A stretch of 18,989 bases of DNA. Source: Paraktedonobacter sp035294465. Its GTDB lineage: Bacteria; Chloroflexota; Ktedonobacteria; Ktedonobacterales; Ktedonobacteraceae. Shown here in pieces: positions 1 through 7,343 of the stretch (position 1 is the first letter of the stretch; every line of letters starts with the position of its first letter). The notes under the pieces were generated by a model, which saw only the letters and a list, made by a program, of their open reading frames with translations, had not been told where the DNA came from and ran no database searches. The DNA lies in the NCBI GenBank assembly GCA_035294465.1, contig DATGKW010000094.1, positions 1 to 18,989 on the forward strand. The letters run 5' to 3'. Position numbers and translations under genes: made by a program.

Positions 1-1580
1 GAGAGCGCAAAGCGATACTGGCGAATCGCCGTCTGGGGATCGTGCAGATAATTGTCCCAGATCTGCAAAGCGCCGAGCGCGGCGAAGGCATACTCGATCA
101 TGTAGAATGGCAGACAATAGTAGTGCAGCGTTCCTTGCCAGCGATTGGAGCGCTCTACTTCCAGACCGCTCCAATCGATCTCCGGCAAATAGCGCTGCGA
201 GAGTTCCGCCCATTTCTGCCGGCATTGCTCTGGATCGCTGCCCTGCTCAGGATGATCATAAACCCAGTGCTGGAAAGCATCACCCATAGTGATAAACGGC
301 AAGTCGTTTGTGAGCACACTCTCTAGATGCTGGATGCGCAAACACCTTGCCTCCCGCTCTGTACAGAGACCGGCCTGATGCAGATGCATTCCCCCGATAA
401 ATTCCATGCTGGTCGATGCAACCTCAGCAAATTCTATCGGCACCGCCTCCTCTTTTCGCTGGTGGATGTAGGGCAGCGGAATGGTCTCAAAGACGTGAAT
501 GGCGTGCCCCATTTCGTGAAAGATTAACGGCATAACATCGGTAATCGAATTTACATGCCCAAAAACGAAAGGACGGCGCCGGACCTCCAGCGGCAGATTA
601 TAGCCACCATCCGCTTTATTCGGGCGCTCACCCAGATCGAAAAGCTGTTCTTGAAGCATGATCTCAAGGTAGCTTCCCAGCTGGAGATCAATGCGCCGAA
701 AAACCGGGAGACACTGCTGCAGCAATGCATTAACATCAGAGATGCGACGCGGCTCCTCGCTCGCTCGTGGATCAACCTGCATATCCCAGGGGCGCAGCTT
801 CTCCACACCAAGCAGCTTCCGCCGCTTCTCCCACAACTGGCTGGCCACCGGCACGATGACCCGTTCGACAGCATTGTGAAATGCCTGGCAATCAGCCGGC
901 GTATAATCAAAACGCAGCAATTGTTTCCAGCGATAATCGCGGTAGTTCTCATACCCGGCATTGCGCGCAATCTGCTGCCGCAAGTGCATCTTCTTGATCC
1001 AGAGATCATCAAGCTTCTCCTGGTCCTCAGCTTCGCGCTCAGTAATAGCGCGCCAGGCTCGCTCTCGTTGTGTACGATCAGGACTTTCCAGGATGGGATA
1101 CATAGCGGTTTTTGGCACCTCTTCTCCATTCCACCTGACCATTTGCGTCCCGCCAATCTGATAATATTCGTCACTTAAAGCCGTATCTTCGTTCAGCAGG
1201 GGCAGATTCTCTTCACGATAAAGCGCCGCTTCCGCGCGCAAGTTGCGCAGAGGAATAGCAAATCCCTCCGGCTCTAACCCACTGGCCAATAAACGCTCTT
1301 TGACCTGCTGATCCAGTACTTGCTGTGGAGTATAGACTTCTTCCATAAAGCGCTGTTTGCGCCGTGGGCGTTCTTCGTCCGCCGTATCCTGTGTGCATTC
1401 AATCTCCAGGCGCTTCATAGTCTCGTCGACCAGCGCAGTCAGATCAGACCAGCGGGCAACCCAGGGCTGGAGCGTCTCCGGCGAAAGAGGACTCTCCAGC
1501 AGCTCTCGATACCAGGGTTCGATTTCAGCCCAGCTCAAACGCTCAAACGCTTCGCTCGTCTGGGGGAGTGATGTAAACAT
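1..1580 (-). CDS. M3 family oligoendopeptidase, 3' end cut by window edge
   Basis: A zinc metallopeptidase that cleaves short peptides, probably in the cytoplasm, since no signal peptide is visible. The minus strand reads without a stop from an ATG at 1580 to the left edge, giving 526 codons. The product begins MFTSLPQTSEAF. The zinc motif HEMGH lies at about residues 355-359 (bases 504-518), inside DVMPLIFHEMGHAIHVFETI. Further on, EFAEVASTSMEF supplies the third zinc ligand region expected in M3 enzymes, followed by a conserved-looking HYYCLPFYMIEYAFAALGAL segment. M3 oligopeptidases of this kind are usually about 560-600 residues (known of the family), so only the last few dozen residues should be missing. 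The start is supported by AAAGG seven bases before the ATG. The methyltransferase gene lies 125 bp upstream on the same strand, and the two may be co-transcribed. The family call is firm; the exact subfamily is not. Confidence 0.9.
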   Translation of the reverse strand, partial: MFTSLPQTSEAFERLSWAEIEPWYRELLESPLSPETLQPWVARWSDLTALVDETMKRLEIECTQDTADEERPRRKQRFMEEVYTPQQVLDQQVKERLLASGLEPEGFAIPLRNLRAEAALYREENLPLLNEDTALSDEYYQIGGTQMVRWNGEEVPKTAMYPILESPDRTQRERAWRAITEREAEDQEKLDDLWIKKMHLRQQIARNAGYENYRDYRWKQLLRFDYTPADCQAFHNAVERVIVPVASQLWEKRRKLLGVEKLRPWDMQVDPRASEEPRRISDVNALLQQCLPVFRRIDLQLGSYLEIMLQEQLFDLGERPNKADGGYNLPLEVRRRPFVFGHVNSITDVMPLIFHEMGHAIHVFETIPLPYIHQRKEEAVPIEFAEVASTSMEFIGGMHLHQAGLCTEREARCLRIQHLESVLTNDLPFITMGDAFQHWVYDHPEQGSDPEQCRQKWAELSQRYLPEIDWSGLEVERSNRWQGTLHYYCLPFYMIEYAFAALGALQIWDNYLHDPQTAIRQYRFAL

Positions 1581-1619
1581 AACTAAACCTTTCTTTGTTA
1601 ATCGATTTCTGCTCGCTAC

Positions 1620-1646
1620 ATTATCCTTAATTGCTCTCTCATGCAA
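1620..1646 (-). promoter_or_regulatory. weak promoter candidate for the M3 peptidase gene
   Basis: Read on the minus strand, TTGCAT (1641-1646) and GATAAT (1620-1625) are separated by 15 bases. The -10 matches consensus at 5 of 6 positions, but the spacer is short. It would leave a leader of about 30 nt before the ATG at 1580. This is pattern matching only; read-through from the upstream methyltransferase gene is the alternative. Confidence 0.25.
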
Positions 1647-1695
1647 CGCATAAGGAGAATGCCCGCCTAAGGGAGATTTGCTTTCAAGCCTCTTT

Positions 1696-1705
1696 ACCTC
1701 CTTCC
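1696..1705 (-). promoter_or_regulatory. strong Shine-Dalgarno sequence without an obvious gene
   Basis: Immediately after the methyltransferase stop codon the minus strand reads GGAAGGAGGT, almost perfectly complementary to the 16S 3' end. Eight bases later comes TTG AAA GCA AAT CTC CCT TAG, a six-codon reading frame. The peptidase start is more than 100 bases further on and has its own ribosome site. It may be a relic start site or a tiny leader peptide. Confidence 0.3.
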
Positions 1706-2545
1706 TTATTGCAACCGTTGATCGAGGATTTCATAGAGAACAACGGCGGTGGCTATAGCGACATTTAACGAATCACAGCTCCCGCTCATGGGAATACTCA
1801 CCACAAAATCACACGCTGCCTGCTGCTCTGGCAGGAGACCCTGGCGCTCACTGCCCATGAGAAGGATGACAGGAGAAGGATACGTTACCTCTCTGTAGTG
1901 CAGCGCTGCCGCGTCCGAGGTACCGGCTACCGCATAGTGATGCTTGTTTTTCCACTCCGCGAATGCTCGAAAACTCGTTTTGACCAACCGCTGTGAGAAG
2001 ATGGCTCCCATACTGGCCCGTAGCGCTGTCGGATCGTAGGGATCAGTAGCATGATCGAGCAAAAAGATCCCCCGGCAGCCAACTGCGTCACAACTGCGCA
2101 GAATCGTTCCCAGGTTGCCAGGATCTTGAATAGCCGCCAGAGCAACCCAGCAGTCTCCTACAGAGAGCTTGACCTGATGAAGCTGTTCCCACTTTTGAGA
2201 AATCACGGCCGCGATTCCTTGCGGCCCATCCTTCTGAGAAAAGCTCTCAAATGCTTCCGCGCTCACAAACATGACGGGGAATCCTCTAGCAGCGTGATCT
2301 CGCACCAGATCTCGCCCGCGTTGATTCTTTAATAACTCAGGAGCAACGATCACCTGGCGAACGCGCTCAGGGAACCGCAGCGCTTCAGTCACCAAGCGCA
2401 GCCCTTCGATCAAAGCAAGCCCTGTTCGTTCGCGCTCCGGTCGCTTTAGCAGCACTCGAATTTGCTTGATCTTAGGATTATTCCTGCTCATGATAAGAGT
2501 GTCGGTCAGCTCTGGCCGTCTCGTTTTATCGCGTGTACTTGACAT
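1706..2545 (-). CDS. TrmH/SpoU family RNA 2'-O-methyltransferase
   Basis: Transfers a methyl group from S-adenosylmethionine to a ribose 2'-OH in rRNA or tRNA; the exact target cannot be told from sequence. The product has 279 residues. An N-terminal substrate-binding segment (about residues 20-125, with TGLALIEGLRLVTEAL) precedes the knotted SPOUT domain. All three SpoU motifs are present: motif 1 at 137-150 (IQDPGNLGTILR, with N144 and R150), motif 2 at 227-240 (LLMGSERQGL, with E233) and motif 3 at 248-272 (IPMSGSCDSLNVAIA, with N261). The first ATG is preceded by GAAGAAG eight bases away. The ATG for residue 19 has no ribosome site, although homologues often begin near there, so the start could be 2491. 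The gene is divergent from the 3022 gene and lies upstream of the peptidase. 23S rRNA is the commonest target in this group, but that is inference. Confidence 0.93.
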   Translation of the reverse strand: MSSTRDKTRRPELTDTLIMSRNNPKIKQIRVLLKRPERERTGLALIEGLRLVTEALRFPERVRQVIVAPELLKNQRGRDLVRDHAARGFPVMFVSAEAFESFSQKDGPQGIAAVISQKWEQLHQVKLSVGDCWVALAAIQDPGNLGTILRSCDAVGCRGIFLLDHATDPYDPTALRASMGAIFSQRLVKTSFRAFAEWKNKHHYAVAGTSDAAALHYREVTYPSPVILLMGSERQGLLPEQQAACDFVVSIPMSGSCDSLNVAIATAVVLYEILDQRLQ

Positions 2546-2775
2546 GTTCTACACTTCTTCTTGCATAGGTACAGATTTTCTGGAAAAACTAAAGAACACA
2601 CGCGATCTCATCTGCCAGGAGGCGCAGGAGTGAATGAATGTGAACCGGCCAGCAGGCAGAGAGATGGCGTACTGCCCGGTCACAGGAGAGAACTTACATA
2701 CTCGAAAGAGGAAGAAAATGATGCACGAGAAACCTGCCTCGATCAAGAGGATCAATCGAGGTTAAGAAAACCCGT

Positions 2776-2825
2776 GGCACCATTGTTCTGCCGCATAAGC
2801 CAATGATGTGCCGGGCTTATGCGGC
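2776..2825. promoter_or_regulatory. two overlapping, mutually exclusive hairpins
   Basis: Stem B is a perfect 12-bp inverted repeat: GCCGCATAAGCC (2790-2801) with GGCTTATGCGGC (2814-2825), loop of 12. Stem A pairs GGCACCATTG (2776-2785) with CAATGATGTGCC (2801-2812), ten pairs with a 2-base bulge. The two share bases, so only one can form at a time. On the minus strand stem B is made first, and stem A would be followed five bases later by TTTTCTT, an arrangement like an attenuator in the leader of the methyltransferase gene. On the plus strand neither stem has a T-run. The function is unproven. Confidence 0.4.
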
Positions 2826-2890
2826 GGGGGTGCCTGTTACGCGTGTATGACCACGCTGACTGATGTATCCGAGGACTTTCACTATCCTCA

Positions 2891-2920
2891 TTGCAACTAG
2901 AAATCTCATGAGACGATAAT
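2891..2920 (+). promoter_or_regulatory. promoter candidate for the 3022-polX unit
   Basis: TTGCAA (2891-2896) and GATAAT (2915-2920) are separated by 18 bases, matching consensus at 4/6 and 5/6. Transcription would begin near 2927, about 95 nt before the GTG at 3022 and 137 nt before the ATG at 3064. It is the best plus-strand match seen in this intergenic region. Confidence 0.45.
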
Positions 2921-3021
2921 AACATGCTTCCTACATGCGCGTCAATCTCGCAATCGATATGCTTCCGGCAAAAATCGGGTGAGGATAGGAGTTGGTGGAG
3001 AATTGACGCTTCCTCCTTCAA

Positions 3022-3531
3022 GTGGTAGAGTGGAATCAGAAAAGACGCGCAGATAACAAGCTTATGAGAAACGAACTTCTAGACTGGTTCGCGCGCGAGG
3101 GACTTTTGCTCCAAAGCGTTTCCGCCTCGCCGGATGATCCCGACGACCCGGAGGTGAAGGTGGTGGTGCGCGCACCGATTATCGCTTTGAGCCGTCACCG
3201 CGACGACTTTCGCGAATGCCTGGACCCGGTGCTTTTTGGCTATCCAGAAAATTGCCTGGAGATGATGACCCTCGACGATTTCAACCAGTTTGTCTTGCAG
3301 TGGTTTGAGCGAGCTGTGCAGGCTGGCCTGGGGCGCTGCTTCGTGTGCAATAAACTCCTGGATACCAGTGGCGAGAAGCCCTGGGATGCTGTCTTTGTCA
3401 GCAAGGAAATGTATTGCTGGCTGCTGGTTCATTTCGATTGTAAACGCTACCTCAGCCGCGATCTCAAGGGGCGCAATCCGTTTGAGGTGCCGCTGCGGCA
3501 GCCGGAATTTTTTGATCTGCGTTTAGCATAG
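3022..3531 (+). CDS. hypothetical protein with CxxC...HxxC zinc-type motif
   Basis: I do not recognise a family. The product is 169 residues from GTG 3022, or 155 from the in-frame ATG at 3064. Neither start has a convincing ribosome site, so the start is open, though the stretch MRNELLDWFAREGLLLQSV looks like a natural N-terminus. The first half is acidic (SPDDPDDPEVKVVV) and mixed alpha/beta in character. The second half holds CFVC and, about 35 residues later, HFDC, a CxxC/HxxC arrangement typical of treble-clef or other zinc-binding folds. No signal peptide or membrane segment is seen. It stops 17 bases before polX on the same strand, so the two are probably co-transcribed. A role alongside PolX in DNA handling is only a guess from position. 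Confidence 0.75.
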   Translation: MVEWNQKRRADNKLMRNELLDWFAREGLLLQSVSASPDDPDDPEVKVVVRAPIIALSRHRDDFRECLDPVLFGYPENCLEMMTLDDFNQFVLQWFERAVQAGLGRCFVCNKLLDTSGEKPWDAVFVSKEMYCWLLVHFDCKRYLSRDLKGRNPFEVPLRQPEFFDLRLA

Positions 3532-3548
3532 AGGCTGGTCAAGCACAC

Positions 3549-5303
3549 ATGGATAAAAGTGAAATTGCGAATGTGCTGGAGCAGGTAGCTGCTCTGCTGG
3601 AACTCAAAGAGGGCAGTAATGTCTTTGAGGTGCGAGCCTACCAGAACGCGGCGCGTTCGGTCAATTCGCTGGATGGCGATATCGAGGAGCTGACCCGCGC
3701 AGGCAAGCTGAAAGGCACGCCCGGCCTGGGCACGACGATTATCAAGCGCATTGAAGAGCTGGTCAACACCGGCAAAATGGCTTTCTACGAAGAGCTGGTC
3801 AACAATACACCTGCCATCAAACTGGAGATGATGCGCATCCCCGGCGTAGGACCAAAGAAGATCAATGCCATCTATAACCAGTTGCATGTCAATTCGATTG
3901 ATGAACTGGTGCAGGCTTGCCAGGAACATCAGGTAGCGAGCCTGCCCGGCTTTGGCAAAAAGACCGAAGAGAAAATCTTGCAGGGCATCGCTTTCCTTGC
4001 TCAGCACTCCGACCGCCATCTTTATTCAGAAGTCGAGGAGCAGGCACGGCTGATGCAAGAGGCGCTTTCGAGCGTGCCCGGCATCGTGCGTATGCAGGTG
4101 GCCGGCAGCTTGCGGCGCAGGCGCGAAACGGTCAAGGATATCGACATGGTGATCAGCGTCGCCGACGATGCCAGCGACGAAGTACGCGCAAAGATCATGG
4201 AGGTGTTTACCAGCCAGCCCAACGTGCAGATCATTACCGGCAAGGGCACGACCAAATCGAGCGTGGTTCTAGCAAAAGGGATCAATATGGATCTGCGCGT
4301 GGTTGGTGACAGCCAGTTCCCTTATACCCTGCACCATTTCACCGGCTCCAAAGAGCATCACATTCCCCTGCGCAGGCGCGCGCTCAGTATGAACATGACC
4401 ATCAATGACTACGGTCTCTTTCGCGGCAAAGAACCGCACCTGGAACTGGTACCATGCAAGGATGAAACGGAGCTCTATGCCGCGCTTGGCCTGGATTATA
4501 TCGAGCCGGAGCTGCGCGAGGATATGGGCGAGATTGAAGCTGCCGCGCGCCATCAGTTGCCAAAGCTGGTGCAGGAAAGCGATCTCAAGGGCGTGCTGCA
4601 CACTCACTCGACCTGGAGCGACGGGCACAACTCTCTTCGCGAAATGGTCGAGGCTTGCTTAAAGCGTGGCTACACCTATCTTGGTATGTCGGATCACAGC
4701 AAGACCGCAGCCTATGCGGGCGGTTTGAACGAAGATGCTTTGAAACGCCAGCATGAAGAGATTGATCGGCTCAACGAGGAATACAAGGGGCGCATACGCA
4801 TTTTCAAGGGCATCGAGTGCGATATCTTGCGCGATGGAGCGCTCGACTTTTCCGACGAAGTGCTATCCACGCTGGATTTCGTTGTAGCCTCGATCCACAG
4901 CCAGTTCAATCTCTCCCAGCAAGAGCAGACCCGACGCGTACTGCGCGCCATCGCCCATCCCTACGTCGATATCATCGGTCATCCCACCGGGCGCTTGCTC
5001 CTGAGCCGAGAAGGCTATCCTATCGACCTCGACGCCGTAATCGACGCTGCGGCCGAGCATGGGGTCTGTATTGAGATCAACGCCCACCCTTCGCGCCTCG
5101 ACCTGGACTGGCGCTATCTCCACCGGGCGCGCGAGAAAGGCATCAAGATCCCCATCAATCCCGACGCCCATGCTGCCGATGGCATCGACGTGATGCGCTA
5201 CGGTGTGTATATCGCGCGCAAGGGCTGGCTGCGAGCGAGCGATGTGCTGAATACAATGAGCGCGGAGGAAATTGAAGCATTCTTCCGGGGACGGCGCAAA
5301 TAG
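3549..5303 (+). CDS. polX: DNA polymerase X family protein with PHP exonuclease domain
   Basis: A repair polymerase that fills short gaps and, through its PHP domain, removes 3' ends or abasic lesions; it acts in base-excision repair in bacteria such as Bacillus and Deinococcus (known of the family). The product is 584 residues, the usual full length (570-590). N-terminal helix-hairpin-helix segments lie at about 55-75, 95-110 and 130-145 (GTPGLGTTII, IPGVGPKKI, LPGFGKKTEEKI). The nucleotidyltransferase core has GSLRRRRETVKDIDM at 186-200 (metal aspartates D197 and D199) and a third aspartate in GINMDLRVV (D248). The PHP domain shows HTHSTWSDG (351-359), SDHSK (381-385), GIECDIL (421-427), ASIHSQF (447-453), GHPTGR (477-482), NAHPSRLD (511-518) and NPDAHAADG (537-545), so its metal ligands look intact. 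There is no strong ribosome site before the ATG, and translation may be coupled to the gene 17 bases upstream. Confidence 0.97.
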   Translation: MDKSEIANVLEQVAALLELKEGSNVFEVRAYQNAARSVNSLDGDIEELTRAGKLKGTPGLGTTIIKRIEELVNTGKMAFYEELVNNTPAIKLEMMRIPGVGPKKINAIYNQLHVNSIDELVQACQEHQVASLPGFGKKTEEKILQGIAFLAQHSDRHLYSEVEEQARLMQEALSSVPGIVRMQVAGSLRRRRETVKDIDMVISVADDASDEVRAKIMEVFTSQPNVQIITGKGTTKSSVVLAKGINMDLRVVGDSQFPYTLHHFTGSKEHHIPLRRRALSMNMTINDYGLFRGKEPHLELVPCKDETELYAALGLDYIEPELREDMGEIEAAARHQLPKLVQESDLKGVLHTHSTWSDGHNSLREMVEACLKRGYTYLGMSDHSKTAAYAGGLNEDALKRQHEEIDRLNEEYKGRIRIFKGIECDILRDGALDFSDEVLSTLDFVVASIHSQFNLSQQEQTRRVLRAIAHPYVDIIGHPTGRLLLSREGYPIDLDAVIDAAAEHGVCIEINAHPSRLDLDWRYLHRAREKGIKIPINPDAHAADGIDVMRYGVYIARKGWLRASDVLNTMSAEEIEAFFRGRRK

Positions 5304-5373
5304 ACTTGGCAGGGTGTGAGATAATAGAGCCAGTGGCTCGTTGTCGTGTTGTTTGGAAAGGATTGAGTGTTTT

Positions 5374-6027
5374 ATGGCAAACCCAACAGAGTTGGCTATT
5401 AGCCCGCGTGAAATAACCGGAAAGGCGACAAAACGCTTGCGCAAAGCTGGCATCATTCCGGCCAATATTTTTGGTCGCGGCGAGGCCCCGCAGGCGGTTC
5501 AGTTGGATGCCCTGACGTTTGATGGATTGCGCCGCAAGCACCATACAACCGGTGTTATGGCCCTGCGGCTCGCAGATTCAAACAAGACGCAGACTGCCCT
5601 GATTCGTCATATCCAGCGTGATCCGCGCAGCGGCAAGATTTTGCACATCGATTTCTTCCGCGTCAGTTTGAGCGACCGCATTACCGCTAAAGTTCCGCTG
5701 CGCTTTGAAGGGACCGCGCCCGGCGTAAAGATCGAGGGTGGTGTCCTGCTGCATCTTCTGGATGCCCTGGAAGTGGAATGCGCGGCAGGCGATATTGTGG
5801 AGGCTCTTGAGGTAGATATCTCTTCGCTGGAACACATCGATGATACGCTCCATGCGAAAGATATATCGCTGCCTCCCAATTACACCTTGCTGACTGATCC
5901 CGAAGAGCCGGTGGTCAAAATAACTCCGCCGAGAGTCGAAGCTGAGGAAGCCGCCGAGGCTCCTGCAGAAGAAGCTGCTGGGGAGGCTTCTAAGGCCGAG
6001 GCCCAATCTGAGAGCGCCGGGTCCTGA
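5374..6027 (+). CDS. rplY: 50S ribosomal protein L25/general stress protein Ctc
   Basis: Binds 5S rRNA in the large ribosomal subunit. The product is 217 residues and is the long Ctc form. An L25 beta-barrel domain occupies about residues 5-92 (ISPREITGKATKRLRKAGII, then LIRHIQRDPRSGKILHIDFF), a C-terminal TL5-type domain about 95-190 (FEGTAPGVKIEGGVLLHLLD), and an acidic Ala/Glu-rich tail follows. The ATG at 5374 was chosen over an in-frame TTG at 5341 because GGAAAGGA (5355-5362) precedes it and the L25 homology begins right after. It follows polX by 70 bases, a gap that holds a small GAGCC/GGCTC hairpin at 5327-5339, and precedes the glycosyltransferase by 34 bases. L25 genes often sit beside pth; no pth is seen here. 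Confidence 0.95.
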   Translation: MANPTELAISPREITGKATKRLRKAGIIPANIFGRGEAPQAVQLDALTFDGLRRKHHTTGVMALRLADSNKTQTALIRHIQRDPRSGKILHIDFFRVSLSDRITAKVPLRFEGTAPGVKIEGGVLLHLLDALEVECAAGDIVEALEVDISSLEHIDDTLHAKDISLPPNYTLLTDPEEPVVKITPPRVEAEEAAEAPAEEAAGEASKAEAQSESAGS

Positions 6028-6061
6028 CGATTCTCAGATAGTTGGAAAATGAGCGGTAGAC

Positions 6062-7339
6062 ATGCGAATTGTCATTGTCACTGACCAGTATCCCCCTATG
6101 GTTGGTGGGGTGCCTACTGTCACGCAGCAACTGGCAACGGACCTTGCTAGCCGCGATCACCAGGTCTGGGTTGCCGCGCCAAGCTATGGTTCGCGTGATA
6201 TATATCGGATCGAGCAAAAGGTGCGTGTCTATCGCTTCTCTTCCTTCGAGTGGCCAACATACGAAGATCTGCGCATCGCTTTTTTGCCATTTATCCCCAT
6301 GCGCAACCTTTTGAAAAAGGCCGATCCTGATGTGATTCACATTCACTCGCCCGTGGTTCTGGGCAACATCGCTCAAATTCTGGCAGGAGGGCTGCGCAAA
6401 CCGGTGATCGCGACAAATCATTACCTGCCGATTAACATGAGTCGCTCACTCACCGGCGATTCGGTTTTTAGCAAATCATTCAGCAATGCCAGCTATTCCT
6501 ATCTGGTCCATTTTTGCAACCGCTGCGAGTACGTCACTGCCCCCACTGCTACAGCGCTCAACCTGCTCTACGAACACGGTCTGCGGGCTCCCGCCCGTGC
6601 GATCTCCAATGGCATCGATCTTAAACGTTTCAGCCCCGGCCCGCGCGACGAGGCCCTCAGAGAGCGGCTGCATCTTCCTGCCGACCTCCCATTGATCCTT
6701 TCGGTCAATCGCCTGAGCCAGGAGAAGCGTATCGAAGTGTTGATCGAGGCCGTGAGCAAAATGCGCGAGCCAGCTCATCTGGCCATCGCCAGCACTGGAC
6801 CTGCCGAAGCCGAGTTACGCGCGAAAGTAGATGAACTCCAATTATGGGATCGCGTCAGCTTTCTGGGATTTATCAGCGAAGCCGACCTTGTTTCGCTCTA
6901 TCGCCTGGCGGATATCTTTGGGATCGCGTCAGAGGCCGACTTGCAGAGCCTGACCACTATGAATGCCCTGGCCTGCGGCCTGCCGGTAGTGGCTGCCAAT
7001 TCTTACGCCTTGCCCGAACTGGTCCATCATGAGGAGAACGGTTTCCTTTTCACGCCTGGCAATAGCGCGGAGATGGCCTGTTATCTGGATCGCCTGGTAC
7101 ACGACGCCAATCTACGCGCCAGAATGGCAGAGAAGGGCCTGGAAATTATCGCCGAACACGACAAAACAAAAGTCCTGGTGGAATGGGAAACGCTCTACCG
7201 CCGCCTCTCAAATGAATTCATCGAGGCCAAAGAGCGCCGCCAACGCCTGCGCCTTGCCCGCAAAAATCCCCATTATCAACGCCCCTTAACCCACCTGCCG
7301 CGTATCGTACGCACCGGACCGCTAATCGATAAGCGTTGA
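6062..7339 (+). CDS. GT-B fold glycosyltransferase (GT4-like)
   Basis: Transfers a sugar from an activated donor to an unknown acceptor. By resemblance to the group of lipid glycosyltransferases (glucosyl-diacylglycerol or PimB-like) a membrane lipid is plausible, but this is not shown. The product has 425 residues. The N-terminal acceptor half has the glycine loop MVGGVPTV (13-20) and VIHIHSPVVLG (91-101). The donor half has ISNGIDLKRFSP (181-192), ILSVNRLSQEKR (212-223), FLGFISEADL and ACGLPVVAANSYALPELV (304-321). The region that should hold the EX7E motif reads DLQSLTTMN (293-301), so both usual glutamates are replaced, by Asp and Asn. The C-terminus is basic (residues 390-401), suiting an amphipathic membrane contact. 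It is the last gene of the plus-strand unit and ends 4 bases from the convergent plsX. Confidence 0.92.
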   Translation: MRIVIVTDQYPPMVGGVPTVTQQLATDLASRDHQVWVAAPSYGSRDIYRIEQKVRVYRFSSFEWPTYEDLRIAFLPFIPMRNLLKKADPDVIHIHSPVVLGNIAQILAGGLRKPVIATNHYLPINMSRSLTGDSVFSKSFSNASYSYLVHFCNRCEYVTAPTATALNLLYEHGLRAPARAISNGIDLKRFSPGPRDEALRERLHLPADLPLILSVNRLSQEKRIEVLIEAVSKMREPAHLAIASTGPAEAELRAKVDELQLWDRVSFLGFISEADLVSLYRLADIFGIASEADLQSLTTMNALACGLPVVAANSYALPELVHHEENGFLFTPGNSAEMACYLDRLVHDANLRARMAEKGLEIIAEHDKTKVLVEWETLYRRLSNEFIEAKERRQRLRLARKNPHYQRPLTHLPRIVRTGPLIDKR

Positions 7340-7343
7340 TTCT

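Larger units (their letters stand above)
2546..3021. other. divergent intergenic region, possible 43-codon ORF
   Basis: About 475 bases separate the divergent methyltransferase and 3022 genes. No recognisable protein was found on either strand. A small plus-strand frame at 2634-2765 would encode 43 residues, beginning MNVNRPAGREMAYCPVTGEN and ending in a Lys/Arg-rich tail. AGGAGG lies 11 bases and AGGAG 3 bases before its ATG, neither at ideal spacing, and the hairpin pair starts 11 bases after its stop. It is too weak to call as a gene. The rest holds the two hairpins (2776-2825) and the plus-strand promoter candidate (2891-2920), which are listed separately. Confidence 0.4.

Noticed and set aside
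551..1178. Two overlapping 207-codon frames on both strands
   Set aside because: They are shadows of the M3 peptidase, whose own frame runs unbroken through this stretch and carries HEMGH and other family features.
2561..2806. Plus-strand 81-codon frame in the divergent gap
   Set aside because: There is no family resemblance and no ribosome site at its start, and another frame in the same place is equally open.
2752..3021. Minus-strand 89-codon frame
   Set aside because: The AAGGAGG near it lies after, not before, its TTG start, and the product resembles nothing recognisable.
3447..4019. 190-codon minus-strand frame over the start of polX
   Set aside because: It is antisense to a clear PolX gene, and its composition fits a codon shadow.
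5341..5373. In-frame TTG start giving L25 eleven extra residues
   Set aside because: The extension MSCCLERIECF is unlike L25 and covers the ribosome site of the ATG at 5374.
4863..5465. 200-codon minus-strand frame over the end of polX and start of rplY
   Set aside because: It covers the ends of two well-identified genes and shows no domain.
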